The position numbers were made by a program, and so were the translations under genes. From G963677445 sp963678275 (lineage in GTDB: Bacteria; Bacteroidota; Ignavibacteria; Ignavibacteriales; Melioribacteraceae): a DNA stretch of 64,000 nucleotides. The notes beneath the pieces were generated by a model. The model was given only the letters and a program-made list of their open reading frames with translations. It ran no database searches and was not told where the DNA came from. Of this stretch, positions 36,401 through 44,862 are shown one piece after another. The DNA lies in NCBI GenBank assembly GCA_963678275.1, contig OY782765.1, positions 4,464,001 through 4,528,000 on the forward strand, read 5' to 3'. Position 1 is the stretch's first letter; every line of letters begins with the position of its first letter.

Positions 36401-37938
36401 AAATGGGAGTTTGGGATTGGGATGTGGTAAACAACATTATTGTCTGGGATGATAAAACATTTGAATTATATGGTATTAAGAAGGAGGATTTTGAAAATAC
36501 TTTTGAAAGCTGGATCAAGGGTCTTCATCCCGAAGATCGGGGAAAAGTTGAACTGGTGGTGAAACAGGCTCTAAATAAAGGACGGGAATATAATATCGAA
36601 TTCAGAGTGGTGACACCAGATAAGCAGATAAAGCACTTAAAATCATTCGCGCAGGTAATAAGGAATGAAAAAGATGAACCTGTTCGTATGATAGGAATCA
36701 ATTATGATATAACCGAACTTAAAAACAAAGAAACAGAAATATTACTGCTAAATGAGCGTCTTAATGAACTGATTAATTATCTGCAGCAGTTATCTTCTAC
36801 CTACAAAATTGAAGATTTGCAATCATTAGTCTCTTCGGCGGCGAGGAAAATTTCAGGAGCAGATGGGGCGACATTTGTTTTAAAGGATAATGATAAATGT
36901 TATTATGTTGATGAAGACTCCATTAGTCCCCTTTGGAAAGGTAATAAATTTCCCCTGACTGCCTGCATCAGCGGATGGGTTATGCTAAATAAAAAAGAGG
37001 CTGTGATATATGACATTTATAAAGATTCAAGAGTGCCGGTTGCCGCTTATAAACCTACATTCGTGAAAAGCCTTGCTATGGTTCCGGTAAAAACAGATGA
37101 TCCGGTCGCGGCAATCGGAGTTTACTGGAGCTTTAATTATGAACCATCAAAAATTGAAATGCAATTGATATCTTCACTGGCCGACGCGGCGGCAATCGCC
37201 ATCGAAAATATTAAATTATACGAAGAACTGGAAATGAGAGTTAATAAAAGGACTGAGCAGCTTGAAATAGCCAATAAGGAGCTTGAATCCTTTTCATATT
37301 CCGTCTCTCACGATTTAAGAGCTCCGCTTAGGGCGATTGATGGTTTTGCCGGAATACTGAAAGAGGAATATTCGAAAATTCTCGACAAAGAAGGCAACAG
37401 GCTCCTGAATATAGTTATCAGCAATGCCCGCGATATGGCTCATTTGATAGATGACCTCCTTTCATTTTCGAGAGTGGGCAGGAAAGAAATAATGAGAACC
37501 GGCATAAATATGAAAGAATTAGCTCAGTTCGTAATTGATGAATATAAAGAAGCTGATAAAAAATCGAAGGTGAAATTTATTGTCTCCGATTTGCCCGGAG
37601 CATCCGGCGATACTTCATTAGTAAAGCAGGTTTGGCGAAATTTAATAGGTAATGCCGTTAAGTTTTCCTCAAAAAATGAAAAGCCGGTTGTGGAAATCGG
37701 TTCAATCGAAGAGAATAATAATGTGATTTATTATGTCAGGGATAACGGGGTGGGTTTTGAAAATATATATATTGATAAAATTTTCGGAGTTTTCCAGCGC
37801 CTGCACAGCAAAGAAGAATTTGAAGGCACAGGTGTTGGGCTCGCGATTGTTCAGCGTATCATTACAAAACATGGAGGAAGCATCCGGGCGGAAGGAAAAT
37901 TAAATAAGGGTGCGACATTTTATTTTACATTAGAATAA
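33442..37938 (+). CDS. Giant multi-PAS/GAF sensor histidine kinase
   Basis: This 1498-aa cytoplasmic kinase has no transmembrane segment. Approximate order: PAS (10-120), GAF with several Cys (125-310), PAS (320-440), PAS_3 type (445-565, WVWEQGREV), PAS-like (570-735), PAS (740-860), PAS (865-985), PAS_3 type (990-1105), GAF (1110-1260), coiled linker, HisKA with H1290 in SHDLRAPLRAI and HATPase_c ending FYFTLE. The first and seventh sensor units are clearly duplicated (EKRV---F-NEF-PNG--GWF-LSIQP-PEGV-ILS-DIT pattern). The core is of the phytochrome-like type and resembles the partial kinase at 1-606. It leads an operon with a stand-alone receiver 12 nt downstream and a receiver-kinase after that, implying a branched phosphorelay. 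Confidence 0.93.
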   Translation: MENQSESKARYQDILDNMSEGFQVIGYDWKYKYVNESVCGQGRQSKQNLLNRTMMDVYPEIEKTEMFGYLKICMEKRVPQKIENKFIYPDGSAGWFELSIQPSPEGVFILSTDITARKEMEEEQEVIIEFLSIINSCDNTKGLIHSVVTFIQKYSGCEAVGIRLRKDKKYPYYETRGFSEEHIRLDHSACAFGTNRNPTQECLCGRVIKGRFNAEDQHFTEKGSFWGNRITDMFSGDDDNESLPPLCGSCRREGYESIALIPLHSGDHKLGLLQLNDKRENRFSERWISIWETIADYLAVALSKFIAEEEKQESDKIFRLLIEHAPAALAMFDREMKYLAVSKRWLTDYNIASESILGKSHYEIFPEINEDLKKIHSRGMKGEIFSSKKGEKFVRGDGSEQWLNWEIRPWYNTENEVGGIVIFSEDITSMKAAEMSLRESRAQLSSLMSNLPGMAYQCLNLPEWPMSFVSQGCKKLTGYNKNELLKNEEFSFVDLIHPDDKEIVWAEIQKAVERNSSFIVEYRIFDKKGDIKWVWEQGREVDRNNNGVSVLDGFIADITDRKNTEARLEEQEKLYQTLFNNSPVPLWEEDITDLYEYLTELKRKDIANFRDFLDKNPELLSECFQKTKILNVNYAALRLHEVEDKEVLIKNQSKILTPNSFIAFKEILIALAEGETEFSSDAEVQTFSGKPRFIFLNFNIMKDNKGAIKAILSTTDITEKKKTEIELLKNRRFLADLIENSGALIYAKDKEGCYELVNAQWEQVTHITKNEAIGKTDLELFPGADGNQFFNNDREVLTKARLIEKEETLNDHNRTQYFISIKFPLYDELGKIRGICGMSTDITDRKIIEENLRVSEYRLRSAFDNMMEGVQILDNNWRYLYLNHSAEIHNRRPKEELLENKYMDMWPGIEDTYVFIMIKESLEKRVSHHFDNEFTFPNGAIGWFKLSIQPVPEGVLILSVDITDKKKSELQLKKIAERLEIATKAAKMGVWDWDVVNNIIVWDDKTFELYGIKKEDFENTFESWIKGLHPEDRGKVELVVKQALNKGREYNIEFRVVTPDKQIKHLKSFAQVIRNEKDEPVRMIGINYDITELKNKETEILLLNERLNELINYLQQLSSTYKIEDLQSLVSSAARKISGADGATFVLKDNDKCYYVDEDSISPLWKGNKFPLTACISGWVMLNKKEAVIYDIYKDSRVPVAAYKPTFVKSLAMVPVKTDDPVAAIGVYWSFNYEPSKIEMQLISSLADAAAIAIENIKLYEELEMRVNKRTEQLEIANKELESFSYSVSHDLRAPLRAIDGFAGILKEEYSKILDKEGNRLLNIVISNARDMAHLIDDLLSFSRVGRKEIMRTGINMKELAQFVIDEYKEADKKSKVKFIVSDLPGASGDTSLVKQVWRNLIGNAVKFSSKNEKPVVEIGSIEENNNVIYYVRDNGVGFENIYIDKIFGVFQRLHSKEEFEGTGVGLAIVQRIITKHGGSIRAEGKLNKGATFYFTLE

Positions 37939-37950
37939 GGAAGCAATATT

Positions 37951-38400
37951 ATGAATATTGACGAATCCATTATTATTGATATTCTACTTGTGGAGGATAA
38001 TCCCCAGGACATCGAACTGACCCTGAGGGCATTAAAAAAAGTTAATATTGTTAATAAAATTCATACTATCTCAGACGGAGCGGAAGCTCTTGATTTCTTA
38101 TTCTGTAAAGGCATATACTCAGATCGGAATATGTTTCAAAATCCGAAAGTAATTATCCTTGATCTTAAACTTCCCAAGGTTGACGGAATTGAAATTTTAA
38201 GACAATTAAAAAGCAACGAAACCACAAAACTTTTACCGGTTGTTGTTTTAACTTCTTCGAAAGAGGACAGGGATATTGTGGAAAGTTATAAGCTGGGTGT
38301 AAACAGTTATATTGTTAAACCTGTCCGGCTTGATAAATTTTTTGAAGCGGTAAAAGAGATTGGACTATACTGGCTGCTGATAAATCAAAATGTGACATAA
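37951..38400 (+). CDS. Stand-alone CheY/Rcp1-like response regulator
   Basis: The 149-aa single receiver domain has the acidic pair in VEDNPQD, phosphoacceptor D71 (ILDLKLPKVDG), Thr in VVLTSSKEDRD and Lys in IVKPVRLDKF. The insertion between beta-2 and beta-3 (FLFCKGIYSDRNMF) and the LDFLF element are typical of the Rcp1-type partners of phytochrome-like kinases. It has no output domain. It starts 12 nt after the giant kinase and precedes a receiver-kinase by 29 nt, so it probably shuttles phosphate between them or acts as a sink. Confidence 0.95.
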   Translation: MNIDESIIIDILLVEDNPQDIELTLRALKKVNIVNKIHTISDGAEALDFLFCKGIYSDRNMFQNPKVIILDLKLPKVDGIEILRQLKSNETTKLLPVVVLTSSKEDRDIVESYKLGVNSYIVKPVRLDKFFEAVKEIGLYWLLINQNVT

Positions 38401-38429
38401 CATTCTCAAATATATCAGAAAGTAAAAAA

Positions 38430-40319
38430 ATGGGTAATAAACACAGAATTTTAATTATAGATGATTTTAAACCCGATGCTGAACTTACCAGACGGGAAGT
38501 GTTGAAGATTGGACTCGACGCGCAAATAGAAACTGTTTATAATCGGCATGATTATATAAAAGCCTTGAACAACTTCAAACCAGATCTGATTTTGTCTGAT
38601 TACACAATGCCCGAATTTAATGGTTTGCAGGCAATGGAAATTGCCAGAAAATTTGATCCTTTTATAGTCTTTATTCTTGTTACCGGGTCGGTAAATGAGG
38701 ATACAGCGGTTGAATGTTTAAAAGCGGGAGCGGATAATTACGTAATTAAAGAACATATAAGGCGCTTAACCCAGGCAGTTAAAGGAGGCATTAAAAGCAA
38801 AAAGCTCGAAAGGGAAAATAACGAATCCGCGCGGAAACTTAGAGAAAGTGAAGAAAAATACCGGCTTTTGATTGAGAATTCGAATGACGCTATTTATTTG
38901 CTCTATGACAGGAATTTCGAACTGGTGAATAAAAAATTTGAGGAGGTAACAGGCTGGACACGAGAGGAAATGAACACCGGGGATTTGAGTTTTTTAAATT
39001 TAATCGCTCCTGAAAGCCGCGCATTCATTGAAGAACGTTATGAAAATTCGGCAAAAGGGGGAAACGCACCCACAACCTATGAGTTCACCGGTATCTCAAA
39101 AGATGGAAGGAAATTTGAAGCCGAAGCTTCGGTAACTTATTTCAGATACAAGGAAGGGATCGCTACCCAGGGTATCATCAGGGATATTACAGAGCGTAAA
39201 AGAGCCGAAGAGGTAATCAGAAAATTATCGCAGGCGGTAGAGCAAAGCCCTGTTTCTATTGTAATAACTGATCTTGACGGGAATATCGAGTTTGTTAACA
39301 AAACATTTGAAGAATTGACCGGTTACAGCCTGCCGGAAGTTTATAAACAAAAACCAAACATACTTAAGTCAGGACATACCAGCCGTGATGAATACAAAAT
39401 GTTGTGGGATACTATTTCGTCAGGTAAAACATGGAACGGAGAGTTCTTAAACAAAAAAAAGAGTGGTGAATTATTCTGGGAAAAATCGGTGATTTCGCCA
39501 ATGAAAAATCATTCAGGAGAAATAACCAACTATCTGGCAATAAAACTTGACATTACCGATAAGAAAAAAATGGTCGAAGAACTTATTTTGGCAAAAGAAA
39601 AAGCGGAACTTTCAGATAAATTAAAATCTGAGTTTCTGATTCAGATATCGCATGAAATAAGAACCCCTCTGAATGTTATCGCCAGTTTTAACAATATGCT
39701 GCGGGAAGAAGTTATGGGAAAAATCGATGAGGAAACGTTCGATGGATTTAACCATACTGATTCCGCGGTGAAACGTATAATCAGGTCTGTGGAGTTAATG
39801 ATACATATCTCGGAATTATATACCGGGGCTTTTGAGTATGAACCTGAAGTGGCGGATATACCGGGCATAACAGAAGAAGTATTCCTCACGCACAGGGAGG
39901 ATGCTTTAAAATCAAATTTAAGTTATCAATTTTCTCCTGCCGAAAAGAGAATGTTTTCATTTGTGGATAAATTTTCAGTCGAACAGATACTGGATAACAT
40001 TATTGACAACGCGATTAAGTTTACAAAAGAGGGAGCTGTGAATATTTTTTTTGAGGATAAAAATGATAATGAATTTTCCCTTATAGTTTCCGACACAGGA
40101 ATTGGAATTAGTCCCGGCTATCTTAAGGTTATCTTTGATCCGTTCATGCAGGAAGAGAGGGGATACTCAAGATCATTTGACGGCAATGGTTTAGGTCTGC
40201 ATCTTTCAAAAAAATATTGCGAAATAAACAAAATTGACATAAAAATTGAAAGCCTGAAAGAAGAAGGCACAAAGGTGATACTAACATTTCAGAAATATAA
40301 CCCGATAAGAAGAAAATAA
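38430..40319 (+). CDS. Receiver-PAS-PAS histidine kinase
   Basis: The 629-aa protein has an N-terminal receiver (D57 in LILSDYTMP, LVTGS, VIKEH). Two PAS domains follow (about 142-262 and 270-385; RDITERK and LDITDKKK ends), then HisKA with H408 in ISHEIRTPLNV and HATPase_c (NIIDNAIKFT, DTGIGIS, GNGLGLHLS). It is cytoplasmic and a paralogue of 682-2721: the receiver, first PAS and kinase ends are strongly alike, while the middle domain differs (PAS versus GAF). It is the third gene of the phosphorelay operon and could be driven by the stand-alone receiver or the giant kinase. The region behind it is repeat-rich. Confidence 0.93.
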   Translation: MGNKHRILIIDDFKPDAELTRREVLKIGLDAQIETVYNRHDYIKALNNFKPDLILSDYTMPEFNGLQAMEIARKFDPFIVFILVTGSVNEDTAVECLKAGADNYVIKEHIRRLTQAVKGGIKSKKLERENNESARKLRESEEKYRLLIENSNDAIYLLYDRNFELVNKKFEEVTGWTREEMNTGDLSFLNLIAPESRAFIEERYENSAKGGNAPTTYEFTGISKDGRKFEAEASVTYFRYKEGIATQGIIRDITERKRAEEVIRKLSQAVEQSPVSIVITDLDGNIEFVNKTFEELTGYSLPEVYKQKPNILKSGHTSRDEYKMLWDTISSGKTWNGEFLNKKKSGELFWEKSVISPMKNHSGEITNYLAIKLDITDKKKMVEELILAKEKAELSDKLKSEFLIQISHEIRTPLNVIASFNNMLREEVMGKIDEETFDGFNHTDSAVKRIIRSVELMIHISELYTGAFEYEPEVADIPGITEEVFLTHREDALKSNLSYQFSPAEKRMFSFVDKFSVEQILDNIIDNAIKFTKEGAVNIFFEDKNDNEFSLIVSDTGIGISPGYLKVIFDPFMQEERGYSRSFDGNGLGLHLSKKYCEINKIDIKIESLKEEGTKVILTFQKYNPIRRK

Positions 40320-41152
40320 TTTAATGATATCAAAATGTGTTCAGACCATGATTTTTTTACATCTAAAATTGCTGACCTCTGGTAAGAAAAAAAGATAGCA
40401 ACCAAGTGTGTCGTCAGTTACGCAATATTCCGCAAGCTGAACTATTCTCTAAATTTTCGGCAAGGCAGTTAACGAGGAAAAGGTGAAAAGAGCCTTATTT
40501 CTCTATTTTTTAACCTTCAGGCAACAAGATTCAGAACTCCTTACCTTTCGCAAAATGAAATCGCGGAAATTTATCGCGAATTATTATATCCCAAGCTCTC
40601 AGTAATAATATGATATCTCATTCTCGATCAAACAATGTAATAGATGTTCCATTGTAAAGGATGAAAAGTTGTCTCTGTCGTCCCTGACGGGACTTTCTTC
40701 AAGACTTGTATCCCGCGTTTTAATTTTGCGAATAAATCCATGTAAGTTATTGTTTTTTATAACCGGGATCAGGATATCTGAGATTATTAAATCAGGTAAA
40801 AGTTCAACATCGTGTTTATCCATTCAGACGTAGGACGGCCTTTCCAGGCTGTTCCTCTTCGGGATCTCTTGCAGGTATTGAACTTTTTCCGGCTTTTACA
40901 TTTTTGTTGCTATCCTAACTGAAATTTGGCGTTTTTCCAAATTGGAGCTTCTTAACAGCTAAATTAATCATTCATCAAATTTGAACATTATTACTTTATT
41001 CAAAGAGGCTGAATCTTCCCACAGATTTCCCGGATTAAATCAGAAAAATATGAACAGGATTATTTGGCGCCGCCCGGATGAAAATTGTGTGTTTCTCCGG
41101 GAATATTTTTATGTTTGATTCAGGAAATTTATTGATAATTAAGAGGAATAAA
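40320..41152. other. Intergenic region with repeat and gene debris
   Basis: Holds a likely receiver-domain relic on the minus strand (40599-40823) and the CCCTGACGGGA block at 40682-40692 of the dispersed repeat family. The remainder is AT-rich without a credible gene. The promoter of the SH3 protein gene should be close to 41100. Confidence 0.5.
40599..40823 (-). pseudogene. Decayed receiver-domain fragment
   Basis: A minus-strand frame starting at ATG 40823 reads DVELLPDLIISDILIPVIKN and then LHGFIRKIKT. This is the beta-3/alpha-3 part of a receiver domain, with the phosphoacceptor Asp in ISDIL and the following P conserved. It lacks the N-terminal acidic pair and the C-terminal half, and the frame soon runs into dispersed repeat sequence (CCCTGACGGGA block). 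I take it as a relic of a response regulator rather than a working gene. Confidence 0.4.
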
Positions 41153-41896
41153 ATGAAAGAGCTTCTGAAACTTGTCATGATTTTTGTTATTCTGATTTGT
41201 TCTGTCACATTAGCGCAGGGTGAAATTAACTTTGATCCTCCCGATTTCGGCAATTCATTTCAGTACCTTGAAAAATTCAGTGAGAATGGGATTACACTTA
41301 TGTACGATAAGGAAAAATCCACTTTGCTGAACAAATCAAGGGATAGTTTTCCGAAAGATGATAAACTCTTTGAAGAGGAGATGCCGGGAGAGGAGCTTGT
41401 TTTGTTAAAAACCGAAATCTCCGGTAAAAAATATTATATAATTTTTTCATGGGGACCGAGTGAAGACCCCGCTTTCAGAATTCATAAAGATGATAAAGAA
41501 CTTACTTATATTGGTTCGATTGGCGGCGCTGTTCTTGTTGTTCCGGGAAGCGTTTCACTTTATAGTTATGCGCGTCATAACGGCGCGTTCGGTAAAAGGT
41601 CAAAATACAAAATTGAAAAAAATAAAATTACCGAGGTAAAACAGCCCTTCTATTATGTGGGACTTACCGGCAACACACTAAAACCGGTGAAATTATATGA
41701 TAAGATTGATGGCGGAAATGTTGTCGCGAGTCTGCCGGCAAATTATGAGGTTGAGGTGCTTGTGGCAGAATCCGCGCAATATGGAAGCGCGTGGTACCTG
41801 GTCAGAACGTCATTCGGCTTAACAGGCTGGGCAAAACTTGACCAGGGATTTAACAGCCAGCCTTCGGTTAAAGGATTAATTTGGCACGGGGACTGA
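41153..41896 (+). CDS. Exported protein with C-terminal SH3-like domain
   Basis: ATG 41153, with AAGAGGA about 6 nt upstream, opens a signal peptide (MKELLKLVMIFVILICSVTLAQG); the frame extends to 41078 without a better start. The 247-aa product has an unrecognised N-terminal beta-rich part. Residues about 185-240 form a bacterial SH3 fold (VKLYDKIDGGNVVASLPANY, then SAWYLVRTSFGLTGWAKLDQ). Bacterial SH3 domains usually bind peptidoglycan peptides, so a periplasmic or cell-wall role is likely. A strong hairpin follows the stop. Confidence 0.82.
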   Translation: MKELLKLVMIFVILICSVTLAQGEINFDPPDFGNSFQYLEKFSENGITLMYDKEKSTLLNKSRDSFPKDDKLFEEEMPGEELVLLKTEISGKKYYIIFSWGPSEDPAFRIHKDDKELTYIGSIGGAVLVVPGSVSLYSYARHNGAFGKRSKYKIEKNKITEVKQPFYYVGLTGNTLKPVKLYDKIDGGNVVASLPANYEVEVLVAESAQYGSAWYLVRTSFGLTGWAKLDQGFNSQPSVKGLIWHGD

Positions 41897-41912
41897 TTAA
41901 AAGTTATTTTAT

Positions 41913-41948
41913 TCCGGAATTAATGGGGGAATTATTCCCCCTTCCGGT
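41913..41948 (+). terminator. Terminator-like hairpin after the SH3 gene
   Basis: CCGGAA ... TTCCGG flanks an inner stem GGGGGAAT/ATTCCCCC (41925-41932 / 41934-41941). It lies 17 nt after the stop; the T-run is weak. Confidence 0.55.
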
Positions 41949-42055
41949 TTAAACATTGGGGTAATTAATTTTATTTTCTGTCATTTGGTTTGATAATAGT
42001 TTAAATTAATAGGTTTGGTTTTTATAATTATGGGTAATCCCCGGGACACGAAGAA

Positions 42056-43648
42056 ATGAAAAGTGTAAAAAGATTTGATGAGTTAGGACTTTCGGAAGAT
42101 GTTCTTCACGCGATAAAAAGTAAAGGATTTGAAGAACCGACTGAAATACAGGAAATGACCATCCCTGTAATGCTGGGTAATGAAAGCAATGTTATAGCAC
42201 AGGCGCAGACAGGAACAGGAAAAACGGCGGCATTTGGTCTGCCCCTTATTGAAATGATTAATCCTTCCCAAAAGAAGGTTCAGGCGATAATACTGGTTCC
42301 CACCCGCGAGCTCGCGATACAGGTGGCTGAGGAGATAAACTCCCTGAAGGGTAAAAGAAAACTGGGGATAATCCCGATTTACGGCGGGCAGTCAATAGAC
42401 CTTCAGTTGAGGATGCTTAAGAAAGGGGTTCATATTGTGGTGGGTACTCCCGGCCGGGTGATAGATCATCTTAACCGCAAAACATTGAACCTCCGTAATA
42501 TTGACCACCTTATTCTTGATGAGGCGGATGAAATGCTCAATATGGGTTTTATCGAGGATATGGAAGAGATAATGAAACACACCAATCCCGATAAAAAAAC
42601 GTTGCTTTTCTCAGCGACAATTCCGGCGAAAATCAAAGAGCTGGCCTCAAAATATATGGATGGTTATAAACTGCTTTCTGTCAAAACAAAACAGCTTACA
42701 ACCAACCTGACCGAGCAGATCTATTTCGAAGTGAAGATGGCGGATAAGTTTGAGGCCCTCTGCAGAATAATTGATATTGAGGATGAATTTTACGGACTTA
42801 TTTTCTGCCGCACAAAAAGTGATGTCGATTCGGTAGTCACCCATCTCCAGGACAGGGGATATGACGCTGACGCTATTCATGGTGATATTACGCAGAACCA
42901 GAGAGAAAAAACTCTTGATAAATTCAGAAAACAGAATATAAACATCCTTGTAGCCACCGATGTCGCCGCGAGGGGTATAGATGTTATGGACCTTACCCAT
43001 GTTATAAATTACTCTCTTCCTCACGATCCGGAATCCTATATCCACAGGATAGGAAGAACCGGCAGGGCGGGCAGGGAAGGAACCGCGATAACCTTTATCA
43101 CACCGGCCGAATACAAAAGGCTGATGTTTATTCAGCGTATTGCGGGCGCTGATATTAAAAGATCGAGCATTCCCAAAGTCGCTGACATAATAAATGCCAA
43201 AAAAGCAAAAATAGGTGATGATCTCAATTCCATCCTCGAAGAAGGACTGGATAAAAAATATTATAACTGGGCTAAAAGTCTTCTGGAAGATAATAATCCC
43301 ACCGAACTGGTCGCGGCTCTTCTGAATTACAGTTTTGAGGAGGACCTTAACGCTGATTCTTATGGCTCGGTTAAAGAGATCGGCAAAAAAAGCAAGCCAT
43401 TGGATAACCAGGGTAAAGCGAGATTATTTATTACACTCGGCAAAAAAGATAAAATGAATGCCCGCAAACTGGTTGATCTTATCGTCGGAAAGGTTTCGAT
43501 CAAATCGAGACTTATTGATGACGTTCAGGTGATGGAGAATTTTTCATTTATCACAGTTCCCTTTGAATATGCCGAAAAGATTATTCACAGTTTCAAGAAA
43601 AAAGGGAAAAGACCTTTGATAAGTCACGCTAAGAAGGGAAGGGACTGA
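42056..43648 (+). CDS. DEAD-box RNA helicase (DbpA/CsdA-like)
   Basis: The 530-aa protein has all helicase motifs: Q motif (GFEEPTEIQ), motif I AQTGTGKT, PTRELA, GTPGRV, DEAD (D155), SAT, RGID and HRIGRTGRAG. The C-terminus (about 450-530, RLFITLGKKDKMNARKLVDL) is a DbpA-type RNA-binding domain (PF03880), which in E. coli directs DbpA/CsdA to rRNA. It is expected in ribosome assembly or cold adaptation and is cytoplasmic. The palindrome at 43743-43772 separates it from the convergent copper operon. Confidence 0.95.
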   Translation: MKSVKRFDELGLSEDVLHAIKSKGFEEPTEIQEMTIPVMLGNESNVIAQAQTGTGKTAAFGLPLIEMINPSQKKVQAIILVPTRELAIQVAEEINSLKGKRKLGIIPIYGGQSIDLQLRMLKKGVHIVVGTPGRVIDHLNRKTLNLRNIDHLILDEADEMLNMGFIEDMEEIMKHTNPDKKTLLFSATIPAKIKELASKYMDGYKLLSVKTKQLTTNLTEQIYFEVKMADKFEALCRIIDIEDEFYGLIFCRTKSDVDSVVTHLQDRGYDADAIHGDITQNQREKTLDKFRKQNINILVATDVAARGIDVMDLTHVINYSLPHDPESYIHRIGRTGRAGREGTAITFITPAEYKRLMFIQRIAGADIKRSSIPKVADIINAKKAKIGDDLNSILEEGLDKKYYNWAKSLLEDNNPTELVAALLNYSFEEDLNADSYGSVKEIGKKSKPLDNQGKARLFITLGKKDKMNARKLVDLIVGKVSIKSRLIDDVQVMENFSFITVPFEYAEKIIHSFKKKGKRPLISHAKKGRD

Positions 43649-43742
43649 CAGCAATAGTTGCTGTTTCGGTGTGAAATAATTAAAACAGCGGATTGATAAT
43701 CCCGCGAAAAGTAAGAATTGCTTCAGATAATTAATAATCGGT

Positions 43743-43772
43743 TGTAGAGACAAGGCATGCCTTGTCTCTACA
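43743..43772. terminator. 30-bp perfect palindrome between convergent genes
   Basis: TGTAGAGACAAGGCA followed by its exact reverse complement, 95 nt after the helicase stop and 15 nt beyond the stop of the minus-strand PCuAC gene. Its position suits a bidirectional terminator; the same palindrome is dispersed elsewhere in the window. Confidence 0.6.
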
Positions 43773-43786
43773 GGTTAAAAATATTA

Positions 43787-44248
43787 TTATTCACCGCAGC
43801 ATTTTTCCGGCGTTTTATCTTTTTTCATCATCATGTGACCCTTTTTCATATCCTTGACGGAGGCTTCAACCGCTACTTTACCCCCGTTTTTGAAAAAGAG
43901 TGTAACCTTTCCGGTATCACCCTGTTTAAGGTCTTCATTCAGACGGATAAGCATAATATGGTAACTGCCCGGTTTTAACTGAAGGGTTCCATTCGCCGGA
44001 ATTTCTATTGAATCCACATGCCTCATTCCCATCATGCCGTTTTCCGTGTGGTAAGTTTCATGCACCTCGACAACCTGTGCCAGGTCCGATTCCGCTTTAT
44101 ATAGCGTATCGGGCTGATCGGAATTATTAACTATATCCACAAAAAATGCTGAATTGGTTCCGGCCGGGGCGCTTCTTATCCACTGTTTTTCAAGTTTTAT
44201 GGCGTCCCCCGCAAAAATAAGCAGGGTCAACATCAACAGGTATTTCAT
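43787..44248 (-). CDS. PCu(A)C-type copper chaperone
   Basis: The 153-aa exported protein has a short signal (MKYLLMLTLLIFAGDA). It carries the PCuAC (DUF461/PF04314) copper-site pattern: EVHETYHTENGMMGM for the H...M part and KPGSYHIMLIRL for the H-x-M part. The C-terminal tail (KDMKKGHMMMKKDKTPEKCC) adds extra His, Met and Cys that may bind Cu(I). It is expected to deliver copper to the Cu(A) or Cu(B) site of cytochrome oxidase in the periplasm. It lies 11 nt after the SCO1-like gene. Confidence 0.93.
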   Translation of the reverse strand: MKYLLMLTLLIFAGDAIKLEKQWIRSAPAGTNSAFFVDIVNNSDQPDTLYKAESDLAQVVEVHETYHTENGMMGMRHVDSIEIPANGTLQLKPGSYHIMLIRLNEDLKQGDTGKVTLFFKNGGKVAVEASVKDMKKGHMMMKKDKTPEKCCGE

Positions 44249-44259
44249 TTTTTATCCTC

Positions 44260-44856
44260 TTAATAAATTGTTTTCAGGTCGGCTATTATTTCATCGATAT
44301 TGATTGTGCTTCCCGGGTAATGTTTTCTGATTCTCCCATCGCTGTCATAAAGAGATATCCTGTCGGTATGAACATAATAATATATTACCTCGCCCGATGG
44401 AAGAATGGTGGAATCGGAAGGAACATATACAATGCCTATCCTTTTCATCAGGGCGTCGATAGCGCTCTTTTCACCGGAAAGGAAATGCCAGTTATCGGAA
44501 AGAATATCCCTGTACTCAGCATATTTTTTTAACACGGCGGGACTGTCATTGCGCGGATCAAATGATATGGAAACATATTCCACATTTGCCAGTCCCTCCT
44601 TTTCCGCCTCTTCCTTAATCAGCCTCATATTGTTGGTTGTAAGGGGACAGATATCGGGGCAGTTGGTGAATATGTATCCGACGATAGCCGGTTTTCCCTT
44701 TATCATTTCAGGAAATTTGACATCTACGCTGTCCTGATCGAGCAGGGAGTAACTCTCTTTGCTGAAGTCATCAACAACATCAGGCGCGTCAGAGCATCCG
44801 GAGAATCCGGCAATAATTAAAAGAAGTGTGATAAAATAAATAGTCTTTCTGTTCAT
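44260..44856 (-). CDS. SCO1/SenC copper-delivery lipoprotein
   Basis: The 198-aa lipoprotein (lipobox ending GFSGC, Cys21) has a thioredoxin-like SCO fold with the CxxxC copper pair C66/C70 (TNCPDICPLT) and the later conserved His in YYYVHTDRISLYD. It is membrane anchored and faces the periplasm. It supplies copper to the Cu(A) centre of cytochrome c oxidase, usually with PCuAC proteins, and such a gene follows immediately (11 nt). The M2/M3-type peptidase gene ends 6 nt upstream, so all three are likely one transcript. Confidence 0.95.
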   Translation of the reverse strand: MNRKTIYFITLLLIIAGFSGCSDAPDVVDDFSKESYSLLDQDSVDVKFPEMIKGKPAIVGYIFTNCPDICPLTTNNMRLIKEEAEKEGLANVEYVSISFDPRNDSPAVLKKYAEYRDILSDNWHFLSGEKSAIDALMKRIGIVYVPSDSTILPSGEVIYYYVHTDRISLYDSDGRIRKHYPGSTINIDEIIADLKTIY

Positions 44857-44862
44857 AGGTTT

